64,000 nt of DNA, taken from assembly GCA_036744005.1 (NCBI GenBank), contig DAINOJ010000009.1, positions 30,286 to 94,285 of the forward strand, in the 5' to 3' direction. Below, in pieces: positions 8,559-17,041 of this stretch. The DNA is from CALCNS01 sp937897315 (GTDB lineage: Bacteria; Bacillota; JAAYKD01). Both the position numbers and the translations under genes were made by a program. Each line of letters opens with the position of its first letter. The first letter of the stretch is position 1. The notes under the pieces were generated by a model that made no database searches, had not been told where the DNA came from, and saw only the letters and a list, made by a program, of their open reading frames with translations.

Positions 8559-9760
8559 TAGAGAAAAATCAGATAGTCGTTCCAATAGGACCTCAACATC
8601 CTTCTCTGGAAGAACCGGCAACATTTACGATTACACTCGAAGGTGAAAAAGTAACCAATGCGATTATTGGCATCGGTTATAATCACAGGGGACTGGAGAA
8701 AGCTTGCGAGAGCAGAACATATATTCAGGATCTTTATATCGTGGAACGAGTGTGTGGTATTTGTTCTCACATCCATAGTACAGCATTCTGTATGGCTATT
8801 GAGGAATTGACCGGTGTCAGTATTTCAAAAAGAGCAGAGTATATTCGAGTGATTGTAGCCGAGTTGGAACGCTTACATAGCCATTTATTATGGCTAGGCA
8901 TAGCTTTTCATGAAATCGGGTTTGATACCATGTTTATGTATACTTGGAGAAACAGGGAGAAGGTCTTAAGTCTACTGGCAACCATTGGAGGTAATCGAGT
9001 AAACTACGGAATCAATACATTTGGTGGTGTCCGCAGGGATTTTGATGAAACGATCGTTGCTGATGTTTCTCACACAATTGATTCTTTAGAAGAAGAAATC
9101 AAAAGCTATCTTAACTTAGCATTGACAGAAACAACCTTAGCATCTCGATTGGTTGGTGTTGGTAAGTTATCTTATGAGGATGCTCTTCATTTCGGTGCTG
9201 TTGGTCCGGTAGCTAGAGCAGCTGGAATTGCAGACGATATGAGAGTCATCGAACCTTTTGGCGCATATAAAGACTTTCCTGTTCAAGTGGCTACGAATCA
9301 GGGTGCCGATGTATATGGGCGAACTGTTGTACGGATCCTTGAAATGAAAGAGAGTTTAAGAATCATTCGGCTGTGTCTGACCAACATGCCTGATGGAGCA
9401 ATACTAACACGTGTACCTCGACGTGTTCCGGCCGGAGAAGCGATTATTCGCTTAGAAGCACCTCGTGGAGAAGTCATCCATTATGTTCGTTCCAATGGGA
9501 GCGATAAACCAGATCGTGTAAGAGTTCGTGCTCCGTCGCAAGCTAATTGGCATGGCATGCAGCACATGCTGGAAGGCGGCAATTTAGCTGATGTACCAAT
9601 CACAATTGCGGCTATAGATCCTTGTTATTCCTGTACAGATAGAGCCATTGTTTTGCAATCTCAAGGCCAAACGAATGTTACGAATTGGCGGGGATTGAGG
9701 AAATACAGTATTGATTGGTATAAAAAGCAAGGTGTTGATTGTTCAACATTGAAGCTCTAG
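8555..9760 (+). CDS. [NiFe] hydrogenase large (catalytic) subunit, group 4
   Basis: A 401-residue catalytic subunit. The N-terminal motif RVCGICSH places Ni/Fe ligands at Cys67 and Cys70, and the C-terminal motif DPCYSCTDR places them at Cys357 and Cys360. All four ligands are present, so this is a hydrogenase rather than a complex I NuoD relative that has lost the site. After Arg363 there is a 38-residue tail with RGLRKYSID, resembling the tail that HycI removes from HycE. The matching protease is three genes downstream. It overlaps the NuoC-like gene by 4 bases. Confidence 0.95.
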   Translation: MIEKNQIVVPIGPQHPSLEEPATFTITLEGEKVTNAIIGIGYNHRGLEKACESRTYIQDLYIVERVCGICSHIHSTAFCMAIEELTGVSISKRAEYIRVIVAELERLHSHLLWLGIAFHEIGFDTMFMYTWRNREKVLSLLATIGGNRVNYGINTFGGVRRDFDETIVADVSHTIDSLEEEIKSYLNLALTETTLASRLVGVGKLSYEDALHFGAVGPVARAAGIADDMRVIEPFGAYKDFPVQVATNQGADVYGRTVVRILEMKESLRIIRLCLTNMPDGAILTRVPRRVPAGEAIIRLEAPRGEVIHYVRSNGSDKPDRVRVRAPSQANWHGMQHMLEGGNLADVPITIAAIDPCYSCTDRAIVLQSQGQTNVTNWRGLRKYSIDWYKKQGVDCSTLKL

Positions 9761-9778
9761 AGGGGTGGAACGGCATCT

Positions 9779-10720
9779 ATGATTCACTATTTGGCAATCC
9801 TATGGAGAATACTGATTCTACCTGGATTTCTTTTCCTGTTGATTTATGGTTTTTTGCTGGAGTTTGTTGATCGAAAGCTTTATGCTAGGATGCAAAATCG
9901 AATAGGTCCTCCATGGTATCAACCCGTCGCTGATATACTTAAACTTATCGGTAAGAAGACGATTATACCTTCCGATGCCGATGAAGTGATGTTCCGAAAT
10001 ATGCCCATTGCCTCACTGGCTGCTGTATCGACAGCTTTTCTCTATGTTCCGGTGTTGGGAGGAAATGCAGCCTTTTCGTTTAGTGGAGATCTGATCATCG
10101 TTTTGTATTTTCTGGCAATACCAACTCTGGCTATGTTCCTAGCCGGTTGGTATTCGCGAGGAGTCTTCGCAACTTTAGGAGCAACAAGAGTTTTAACTCA
10201 AATGTTTGTTTATGAAGTTCCTTTGTTCATCGCATTATTGGCACCAACTTTATTAGCAAACTCATGGTCTATCAACGAAATTGCAGCTTATTATGCTGCT
10301 CATCCGCTGTATGCATTTATCAATATCCCTAGTATGTTGGTGGCACTGGTTGCGTTCCAATGTAAGTTAGAGAGAGCACCCTTTGACTCTCCGGAAGCGG
10401 AAACTGAAATTGTCTCAGGTGCTTTGGTAGAGTATGGCGGTCGATTACTCGCTTACTTTAGAGTTGCTGCAAATGCTGAGTTGGTTCTGATTTTATCTGT
10501 ATTTGCTGCGATTTTTCTGCCGTTTATGAGTGGTGTATGGTGGTTGGATGCAATCCTTTATTTTGTTAAAACCGGCTTGGGGTTGTTTTTATTAACTCTG
10601 ATGCGAGCTACCATGGCCAGATTGGTCATCAGTGAGATTGTTCGATTTTGCTGGAAATACCTAACACCCATTGCGATGGCACAAATCGTTTTGAATTTCG
10701 TTCTAAGAGGAGTGTTATAA
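9779..10720 (+). CDS. NuoH/HyfC-like membrane anchor subunit
   Basis: A 313-residue polytopic protein of the NuoH/HycD family, the membrane subunit contacting the hydrogenase module. Diagnostic parts are ARMQNRIGPPWYQP near the N-terminus and the acidic loop with RAPFDSPEAETEIVSG, which carries the conserved Glu and Asp residues thought to start ion translocation. It starts at ATG 9779 after AGGGGTGGAA. It is expected to link H2-site redox chemistry to the antiporter arm. Confidence 0.94.
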   Translation: MIHYLAILWRILILPGFLFLLIYGFLLEFVDRKLYARMQNRIGPPWYQPVADILKLIGKKTIIPSDADEVMFRNMPIASLAAVSTAFLYVPVLGGNAAFSFSGDLIIVLYFLAIPTLAMFLAGWYSRGVFATLGATRVLTQMFVYEVPLFIALLAPTLLANSWSINEIAAYYAAHPLYAFINIPSMLVALVAFQCKLERAPFDSPEAETEIVSGALVEYGGRLLAYFRVAANAELVLILSVFAAIFLPFMSGVWWLDAILYFVKTGLGLFLLTLMRATMARLVISEIVRFCWKYLTPIAMAQIVLNFVLRGVL

Positions 10721-10721
10721 T

Positions 10722-11087
10722 ATGGCTAAAATGAGACCTGGAGTTATCACACTAGAAGCATTAACCAATTTGTTTCAAAAGCCTGCAACCACCGAATATG
10801 CAGGTAAGGGAGAGCCACCTCTTGAAAGAAATTATCATGGTCGCTTATTATATGATCCAACAAGCTGTGTTGATTGCAAGCTGTGCATGAAAGATTGCCC
10901 GACCGGAGCAATCGAAATCATTAATGAAGGCACTCGAGCAGATAAGAAGATGAAAGCGTTGCTCGATGTAGGCAAGTGTATATTTTGTTGTCAGTGTGTG
11001 GATTCTTGCAATAAAAGTAGCTTATCTTTTTCTCAAATTGTAGATCTAGCATCAAGTCAGAAAGAAGACTTGATTATAAAATTATGA
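10722..11087 (+). CDS. Ferredoxin-like 2x[4Fe-4S] subunit (NuoI/HycF-like)
   Basis: A 121-residue iron-sulfur protein with two CxxCxxCxxxC(P/N) motifs: CVDCKLCMKDCP and CIFCCQCVDSCN. It would accept electrons, most likely from reduced ferredoxin or a partner dehydrogenase, and pass them to the small subunit. No formate dehydrogenase or CO dehydrogenase gene lies next to it, so the electron donor is unknown from this window. It follows the NuoH-like gene by one base with GAGGAG as binding site. Confidence 0.93.
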   Translation: MAKMRPGVITLEALTNLFQKPATTEYAGKGEPPLERNYHGRLLYDPTSCVDCKLCMKDCPTGAIEIINEGTRADKKMKALLDVGKCIFCCQCVDSCNKSSLSFSQIVDLASSQKEDLIIKL

Positions 11088-11572
11088 TAGATTGGATGCT
11101 CTATTTATCCGATAAGCTGAGATGTAGTAAGAATATCGCCATCATGGGAGTTGGTTCTGTTTTGCGCTCAGATGATGGTGTAGGTATGTTCGTTGTTGAA
11201 TTGTTGAGCAAGAAAGTGATTCATGATGATATTCTTTTACTCGCTGGGTCAACAGCTCCGGAGAATTTTACTGGTGTGATTAAGGAATTTAATCCTGATT
11301 TACTCATCGTCATTGATGCTGCACAAATGGGTCTGCCGGTCGGAGAAATCAAAATCATTGACCCGGATGAGATTGAGGGAATGACGTTTTCTACTCATAT
11401 GCTACCGCTAAATATCATGTTTCAGTATTTAAACTTAGAAATCTCTTGTGAAATCGTATGTATTGGGATTCAACCTGACAATACTGATCAAGGATTTGAG
11501 ATATGCCAGCAAGTCCAAGATTCAGCTCAAGTGTTAGCCAAAAACCTTTGTGACTGGTTGAAACGGGAATAA
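11084..11572 (+). CDS. hycI: Hydrogenase maturation endopeptidase, HycI type
   Basis: A 162-residue M52-family protease that trims the large-subunit C-terminal tail once nickel is inserted. It has the N-terminal GVGSVLRSDDGVG with the metal-ligand acidic residue, a central VIDAAQMG with the second Asp, and a THMLPLN segment with the His, all as in HycI. It overlaps the ferredoxin-like gene by 4 bases and closes the operon, followed by a terminator. The gene-tail pairing supports cleavage after Arg363 of the large subunit (inference). Confidence 0.9.
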   Translation: MIDWMLYLSDKLRCSKNIAIMGVGSVLRSDDGVGMFVVELLSKKVIHDDILLLAGSTAPENFTGVIKEFNPDLLIVIDAAQMGLPVGEIKIIDPDEIEGMTFSTHMLPLNIMFQYLNLEISCEIVCIGIQPDNTDQGFEICQQVQDSAQVLAKNLCDWLKRE

Positions 11573-11575
11573 ATA

Positions 11576-11620
11576 AAGAACAGCTTTTCTAATCATATTT
11601 AGAAAGGCTGTTCTTATTCT
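11576..11620 (+). terminator. Terminator of the hydrogenase operon
   Basis: A 15-base stem (11576-11590 with 11601-11615, one G-T wobble, 10-base loop) directly after the protease stop, followed by a T-rich run. Confidence 0.85.
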
Positions 11621-11679
11621 TCAAAGGAAATAAGATGTAGCATTGTCGAATCTATTTTGTAAAGAAAGGGGAGTTGAAC

Positions 11680-12432
11680 TTGAAATTCGTATCTTGGAAC
11701 GTCAATGGCTTACGAGCCTGTATGCAAAAAGGATTTGAGCAGTTCTTTACAGATATCGATGCCGATTTGTTTGGTTTACAAGAGATTAAGCTACAAGAAG
11801 GTCAAATAGATTGGAAACCAAACGGGTATGAATCGTATTGGAATTATGCGGAGAAGAAGGGCTATTCCGGCACGGCAATCTTCAGTAAGAAAAAACCACT
11901 CTCTGTGGAATACGGAATTGGCTTAGATCTCTTTGGCAAAGAAGGGCGCAGTATTACTTTGGAGTTTGAAGACTTCTATTTTATAACCCTTTATACCCCC
12001 AATTCTCAAGATCAATTGGCTCGACTGAACGAACGCATGGTGTGGGAAGATCATTTCCGGTCCTATGTAGAGCGCTTATCTGCCAAAAAAGGGGTCATTC
12101 TTTGTGGTGATCTCAATGTAGCCCATCAAGAAATCGATTTGAAGAACCCAGCCAGTAATCGTAAAAGTGCTGGTTTTTCTGATGAGGAACGGGAAAAGTT
12201 TACTGCATTACTGAACGCAGGGTTTATCGACACCTACCGGTATTTCTATCCGGATCAGAAACATGCGTATACTTGGTGGTCCTATATGTTCAAAGCGAGG
12301 CAAAACAATGCCGGGTGGCGCATTGACTATTTCTTGACTTCCCAGCAACTGAAAGCGAGGCTGTTGGATGCTAAAATTCATGCGGATGTTTTGGGTTCGG
12401 ATCATTGTCCGGTTTCTTTAGAAATTCAATAG
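11680..12432 (+). CDS. xth: Exodeoxyribonuclease III / AP endonuclease
   Basis: A 250-residue enzyme of the ExoIII/APE1 family that removes abasic sites and 3' blocks in base-excision repair. The start reads KFVSWNVNGLRA, followed by FGLQEIK (metal-binding Glu), GDLNVAHQEIDL and SDHCPVSLEI with the catalytic Asp-His pair. Two TTG codons are possible starts; TTG 11680 lies 7-8 bases after AAAGGGGAG and gives the canonical N-terminus, whereas TTG 11674 is too close. It is a single gene between two transcription signals. Confidence 0.95.
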   Translation: MKFVSWNVNGLRACMQKGFEQFFTDIDADLFGLQEIKLQEGQIDWKPNGYESYWNYAEKKGYSGTAIFSKKKPLSVEYGIGLDLFGKEGRSITLEFEDFYFITLYTPNSQDQLARLNERMVWEDHFRSYVERLSAKKGVILCGDLNVAHQEIDLKNPASNRKSAGFSDEEREKFTALLNAGFIDTYRYFYPDQKHAYTWWSYMFKARQNNAGWRIDYFLTSQQLKARLLDAKIHADVLGSDHCPVSLEIQ

Positions 12433-12468
12433 TAGATTTCTTTGCAATCGAATTATTTCTTATTTAAA

Positions 12469-12497
12469 TTGACATTTCCCGCATTCAATGGTATATT
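12469..12497 (+). promoter_or_regulatory. Sigma-A-type promoter for the M28-like peptidase gene
   Basis: TTGACA at 12469-12474, 17-base spacer, TATATT at 12492-12497, 43 bases before the start codon. Confidence 0.85.
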
Positions 12498-12539
12498 GTT
12501 GTCGAATTTAGAAAAAGAAAAATGAGAGAGAGGGATACT

Positions 12540-14519
12540 ATGAAGAAATATAGTGAATTATTCCGCAAAACCATTCAACCAACTGCTTTGTATTTTGGAG
12601 TCACTGAGATTGCTCAGTTTCATCGCATACAGGCATCGACCGGGTTTCGTGAGGCGGCCAAATGGGTTCATACCAAATTGGATAGTTATGGGGTAGAGAG
12701 CCGCATTCTTTCTAGTCCAGCCAAAGCAGATCATTGGAACTTAACGGCCAAAAGTTTTCAGGAGTGGACTTGTCGAGATGCGTGGTTATACTTACCCGAA
12801 ACCGGAGAATATTTAGCCGATTATCAAGCGGATCCCATTTCGGTCATTCAACGCAGTGTGTCCTGTGATTATCGCAACGAAAATATCGATGTGGTCTTCA
12901 TCGAAAAAGGTAAAGCCCGTAAGGAGTATGCCGATGTGGATTTCAAAGGGAAGTTGGTCTTTGTACAAGAACCCTTTGCCTCCTTTGTGGAATGGGCAAT
13001 ACAAGAAAAAGGTGCTGTGGGTTTTATTACCGATTGTATTTATGAACTGCCCGGTGTACGAACTCGCAATGATTTATACGACATTCGCAATTATACTTCT
13101 TTTTGGTGGAAACATACTCCGGATGAAATCCCTGCCTTTGGTTATGTATTGACCCCCAGACAAGGAGATGCTTTAGCCGCTCGGTGCCGAGCACAGATGG
13201 CGAAACATTTGAACCATCAAAAGGAATCGCCTTATCTTCAGGTGCGCTGCTATTGTGATGCCTCTTTGTATGATGGTTCTTTAGAAGTGGTCGACGCGGT
13301 CATCAAAGGAGAGACCAAAGAGGAAATTCTATTGGTGGCTCATTTGTGTCATCCCCGCACTTCTGCCAATGACAATGCCAGCGGAGTGGCTTGTGCCATG
13401 GAGGTATTACGGGTCATCAAACGGTTGCAGGATTCAGGAGATTTGCCTCGCTTTCAGCGTACCTTACGAGTTCTGTTTGTGCCGGAATTTTCAGGAACTT
13501 ACGCCTGGTTAAAGCACCGACAAGGACAATGGAAGCGTATTCTGGCTGGACTAAACCTCGACATGGTGGGTGGTCGTCAATCGGCCGGTTATGGACCGAT
13601 TACAATCAGTGACTTACCCGATGCAACACCCTCATTTATTATGAGTTTGGCGACCTTAGTCATGGATGAAGTGCGAAACATGTTACCGGCTCATTCCGGT
13701 GTCGACACGGTTTCTGGTTTCAACAGCACCACTTCCGCTTTTGATCCAGGAAGTGATCATTATATTTTTAGTGACCCGACTGTAAACATGCCCATGCTCA
13801 TGTTGGGGCAGTGGCCGGATGTCAATTACCATACCAGCGGGGATTCCATTGATGTGGTTGACCCAGCTGTCTTACACAAGTCGGCGAGTTTTGCTGCTAT
13901 CTTTGTTTCGGTACTAGCCAATTTAACAGTGGAACAAGCAATAGAGATTTTGCACCGAAGTTCACAACGCACCATAGAGAAAATGCAAGAAGGGTACTTG
14001 AAAGTACTTCGCTGCCAATGGTCGCTGCAAGATTTGACCCAAAGAGTGGTGGAATGGCAAAATAGCACTCAAGCCAATCACAACACACTGCTCCGATACT
14101 TTGCAGGAGAACAAGCCAAAGAAGTAAAAGTTCTTGTGAAAGCAGAGAACGCCCGGTTGATCAAGCAAATGCGTCTATTGGTACAAGCTTGGCAGCTCCC
14201 CGAAGTGGAACCAGGGATTGTTCCTCGGACATATGCCAAGGTACCCAAACGCTTGTATGTCACACCGGTCAATAAGCCGGATGATTATATGGGACTCAGC
14301 CCGAGAAATAAAAAAGCATATTTGCATTATGTGAAAACGGTTCGTGCTCAACTGGCGGGCGCACATCGACTAGAGGCGTTAATCCAATTTCATATCAATG
14401 GCGAAGATTCTATCTGGGAAATCGCCAGAAAAGTGCGTTTGCAAAGTGCTTCCTGCGAAGTAGCACATGTGGCAGCTTATTTAGATATGCTAGAAACGTT
14501 TGGTCTCGTAAGCTATTAA
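12540..14519 (+). CDS. M28-like zinc aminopeptidase, DUF4910 type, with C-terminal helical/wHTH-like part
   Basis: A 659-residue cytosolic protein without a signal peptide. A central metallopeptidase core shows VAHLCHPRTSANDNASG (His and Asp zinc ligands), VLFVPEFSGTYAW (a Glu in the catalytic position), LNLDMVGG and a late PMLMLGQWPDVNYHTSGDS. This is the order of an M28/DUF4910 aminopeptidase. Between residues 90 and 210 lies a PA-like insertion. The last ~200 residues, ending in a winged-helix-like segment IWEIARKVRLQSASCEVAHV, are not part of the catalytic fold. ATG 12540 follows GAGAGAGGG; an earlier ATG at 12522 lacks a site. The substrate is unknown, probably peptide N-termini. Confidence 0.75.
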   Translation: MKKYSELFRKTIQPTALYFGVTEIAQFHRIQASTGFREAAKWVHTKLDSYGVESRILSSPAKADHWNLTAKSFQEWTCRDAWLYLPETGEYLADYQADPISVIQRSVSCDYRNENIDVVFIEKGKARKEYADVDFKGKLVFVQEPFASFVEWAIQEKGAVGFITDCIYELPGVRTRNDLYDIRNYTSFWWKHTPDEIPAFGYVLTPRQGDALAARCRAQMAKHLNHQKESPYLQVRCYCDASLYDGSLEVVDAVIKGETKEEILLVAHLCHPRTSANDNASGVACAMEVLRVIKRLQDSGDLPRFQRTLRVLFVPEFSGTYAWLKHRQGQWKRILAGLNLDMVGGRQSAGYGPITISDLPDATPSFIMSLATLVMDEVRNMLPAHSGVDTVSGFNSTTSAFDPGSDHYIFSDPTVNMPMLMLGQWPDVNYHTSGDSIDVVDPAVLHKSASFAAIFVSVLANLTVEQAIEILHRSSQRTIEKMQEGYLKVLRCQWSLQDLTQRVVEWQNSTQANHNTLLRYFAGEQAKEVKVLVKAENARLIKQMRLLVQAWQLPEVEPGIVPRTYAKVPKRLYVTPVNKPDDYMGLSPRNKKAYLHYVKTVRAQLAGAHRLEALIQFHINGEDSIWEIARKVRLQSASCEVAHVAAYLDMLETFGLVSY

Positions 14520-14520
14520 C

Positions 14521-14556
14521 AAAAAATGAAAGCCGGAAAGCAAACGCTTTCCGGCT
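14521..14556 (-). terminator. Convergent terminator
   Basis: An 11-base stem AGCCGGAAAGC/GCTTTCCGGCT at 14531-14556 with a 4-base loop. Read on the minus strand it is followed by a T-run (14521-14526 complement), so it ends the 3-hydroxyacid dehydrogenase gene and may also serve the peptidase gene. Confidence 0.8.
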
Positions 14557-14582
14557 ACTCTATGGCTTCTATCGTAGAAGAG

Positions 14583-15455
14583 TTATTCCTCTTTTTGATA
14601 CAGCTTAATCAAGGCTTGCGTACCATCGTTTTCATGACCTTGCTGTGCCATCTCTTCATACAAAGAAAGAACGGTATTTAGCATTTTTAAGTAGGTGTCT
14701 CTCTCGTTCATTTCTTGATTAACAATTCGCATATCCTTAATAAAGTGTTTGACAAAGAAACCGGGTCCGAAATCTTCACGCAAGACACGGGGCGCCATGT
14801 TTTGTAACTGCCAACTTCCGGCAGCACCTGCCCCAATGGCAGCCAACATCTGCTCCGGGTCTAATCCAACACGGTTTGCGTAAACCAAGGCCTCAGTCAT
14901 CGCGGCTGTCGCACCGGCTACGGCAATCTGGTTTGCGGCTTTGGTATGTTGACCGTTACCGGCGGGACCCATGTGAACGATGTTGGTACCCATAGCGGCA
15001 AACAAAGGTTTGGCTTCATCGAAGTCCATGGCATCGCCACCCACCATGATGGACAAAGTGCCCTTCTTGGCACCGGAGTCACCACCGGAGACAGGTGCAT
15101 CCATGACTCGTAACCCCCGCTCTTTTCCCAAAGTGTGTAGCTTGGCTGCTAAAGAGGGGAGAGAAGTGGTCATATCGATGATTAAAGCACCGGGTTTGGC
15201 GGAATCAAAAATACCACCTTTGCCCAACATGACCTCTTCCACGTCTTTGGGATATCCAACAATGGTAAAGATGATATCGGCATTTTTTACAGCTTCCGCT
15301 ATGGTGGTGCAAGCGGTTCCATGGCAAGCGGCAGCGGCTATATTTGCTTTCTCGGGAGTGCGATTAAACAATGTGATGCTATGTCCTTGTTTACTGAGGT
15401 TCGTGGCCATGGAAGTCCCCATGACACCGGTTCCAATCCAAGCAATATGAGACAT
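14583..15455 (-). CDS. NAD(P)-dependent beta-hydroxyacid dehydrogenase (3-hydroxyisobutyrate / tartronate semialdehyde reductase family)
   Basis: A 290-residue oxidoreductase. The N-terminal Rossmann motif GTGVMGTSMA binds NAD(P). The substrate motif DAPVSGGDSGAKKGTL (about residues 119-134) and the catalytic-Lys region GNGQHTKAANQ follow, as in GarR and MmsB. It reduces or oxidises a 3-hydroxy acid or its semialdehyde; the exact substrate cannot be read from sequence. It stands alone on the minus strand, convergent with the upstream peptidase gene. Confidence 0.88.
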   Translation of the reverse strand: MSHIAWIGTGVMGTSMATNLSKQGHSITLFNRTPEKANIAAAACHGTACTTIAEAVKNADIIFTIVGYPKDVEEVMLGKGGIFDSAKPGALIIDMTTSLPSLAAKLHTLGKERGLRVMDAPVSGGDSGAKKGTLSIMVGGDAMDFDEAKPLFAAMGTNIVHMGPAGNGQHTKAANQIAVAGATAAMTEALVYANRVGLDPEQMLAAIGAGAAGSWQLQNMAPRVLREDFGPGFFVKHFIKDMRIVNQEMNERDTYLKMLNTVLSLYEEMAQQGHENDGTQALIKLYQKEE

Positions 15456-15569
15456 GAAAACCCTTCTTTCAATTCTTTTTTTTCATTCTATTATAGAGTT
15501 TATACAGTTTGACGTTGAAACCCTTCAAGTTAGGAAGGGAACTATTCTGATGAAGTTTGAGGTGTTCAC

Positions 15570-16088
15570 ATGGAAATCTGGGATTACTATCGAGCGGACC
15601 GAACCCTTACAGGCAATACCGGAGTACGGGGAGAACCCATGCCCAAGGGGTGTTATCATTTAGTGGTGCACGTCTGTATTTTCAACTCACGTGGGGAAAT
15701 GTTGATTCAACAACGCCAGAAAGACAAACAGGGCTGGCCAAATCTATGGGATGTTAGTGTGGGCGGTAGTGCTTGTCAGGGCGAAAACAGCTCATCGGCA
15801 GCCGAAAGAGAGACCAGAGAGGAGCTCGGGCTGACTCTGGATATAAGCGAAGAACGACCCTTCTTGACCGTTCATTTCGATCGTGGTTTTGATGATATTT
15901 ACCTGATTCAAAAAGAGGTTGATTTGCAGCAGTTGCATCTTCAGCCAGAAGAAGTGCAGGCGGTGCGCTGGGCAACTTTGTCCGAGATCGAGCAACTCAT
16001 GGAGAGGAAAGAATTCCTTCCATACTTACAGGGGCTCATTCCGCTTCTTTTTGCTATGCATTTGCGGCGGGGAGCGATACAAGAATAG
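15570..16088 (+). CDS. Nudix hydrolase (YfcD / IDI-like subgroup)
   Basis: A 172-residue Nudix protein. The box reads GSACQGENSSSAAERETREELGL, which satisfies Gx5Ex7REUxEExGU. The N-terminal domain WDYYRADRTLTG and a later HLVVHVCIFN resemble Nudix proteins annotated as isopentenyl-diphosphate isomerase-like. It should hydrolyse a nucleoside diphosphate derivative, substrate unknown. GAGGTG precedes ATG 15570. It ends one base before a convergent gene. Confidence 0.88.
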   Translation: MEIWDYYRADRTLTGNTGVRGEPMPKGCYHLVVHVCIFNSRGEMLIQQRQKDKQGWPNLWDVSVGGSACQGENSSSAAERETREELGLTLDISEERPFLTVHFDRGFDDIYLIQKEVDLQQLHLQPEEVQAVRWATLSEIEQLMERKEFLPYLQGLIPLLFAMHLRRGAIQE

Positions 16089-16089
16089 A

Positions 16090-16872
16090 TTAATTGGCCA
16101 CTTTGATGCGTATGTAAATCAGCTTAATATTTCTGCCTTCTCCGGCCGGTACGGCGCGAATCTCGAATAATTTCAAGGACTTTAGAAAAGGTGTCAGCTT
16201 TTTGTAGCCGAAATTTCGCACATCAAAGTCGGGAAATCTTTTGGCCAATTGGTTGCCCACATCACCGATAAATAACCATCCATCTTCATCGCTGCTTTCT
16301 TCCGCTAAGGCCAGCAGCGTTTTCTTGATGGCATCGAGGTTGGTTTGACCTTCACTATACTCTTCTCTAACGGGTGGAGTGAGCGGTTTTGTTATTCCGG
16401 GTAGGTCGGTTTTACTGATTTTCTGCGGGTCGGTATATAGAACATCGAGGTACTTGAACTGATTACAAGCAGCGATAAAGGGCTTTGGAGTTTTCCGTTC
16501 TCCCATACCGACTACAGTCATGCCGGTCTCTCTGAGCCGAGAAGCCAATTTGGTGAAATCACTATCGGAAGAAATGATGCAAAACCCTTCTACGTTGCCC
16601 GAATATAAAATATCCATGGCGTCAATAATTAAAGCAGAGTCGGTCGCATTTTTACCGAAGGTATAACTATATTGTTGGATGGGTACAATGGAATTTTCCA
16701 AGAGCACGGTTTTCCATGAATTCAATTGTGTGTTGGTCCAGTCGCCATAAATCCGTTTGTAGGTAGCAACTCCTAAGTTGGCGGCTTCATCCATAATCGT
16801 TTTGATGTATTTATCCGATATGTTTTCTGCATCGATTAAGACCGCAAATCGCTTTTCTTGTTCTTGTCTCAT
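16090..16872 (-). CDS. NYN (PIN-like) domain protein with C-terminal OST-HTH/LOTUS-type domain
   Basis: A 260-residue probable RNA-acting nuclease. The N-terminal NYN domain (about residues 8-145) has AVLIDAENIS and IISSDSDF with the acidic metal-binding residues, plus ATDSALIIDAMD. The C-terminal part (about residues 180-250) reads GWLFIGDVGNQLAKRFPDFDVRNFGYKKLTPFLKSL with the helix spacing of an OST-HTH (LOTUS) RNA-binding domain. The combination is known in bacterial LabA-like proteins. The RNA target is unknown and the neighbours give no clue. Confidence 0.85.
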   Translation of the reverse strand: MRQEQEKRFAVLIDAENISDKYIKTIMDEAANLGVATYKRIYGDWTNTQLNSWKTVLLENSIVPIQQYSYTFGKNATDSALIIDAMDILYSGNVEGFCIISSDSDFTKLASRLRETGMTVVGMGERKTPKPFIAACNQFKYLDVLYTDPQKISKTDLPGITKPLTPPVREEYSEGQTNLDAIKKTLLALAEESSDEDGWLFIGDVGNQLAKRFPDFDVRNFGYKKLTPFLKSLKLFEIRAVPAGEGRNIKLIYIRIKVAN

Positions 16873-16983
16873 AAGCCCTCCTTTGAACCCACATGATGTT
16901 GGGCTCGTCTCTATCTCATTTTGGCACAGATAGGTGCGATTCCTTCATTGTTATGAGATAGAAGCTTTTCTTCCTGGGATTTC

Positions 16984-17012
16984 TTTACTTTGCGCTTTCA
17001 AAATGCTACAAT
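16984..17012 (+). promoter_or_regulatory. Probable promoter of the M42 peptidase gene
   Basis: TTTACT at 16984-16989, 17-base spacer, TACAAT at 17007-17012, 30 bases before the start codon. The -35 box matches only in part. Confidence 0.55.
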
Positions 17013-17041
17013 GTTGTAGAATGAAATTTGGAGGAGGATCG

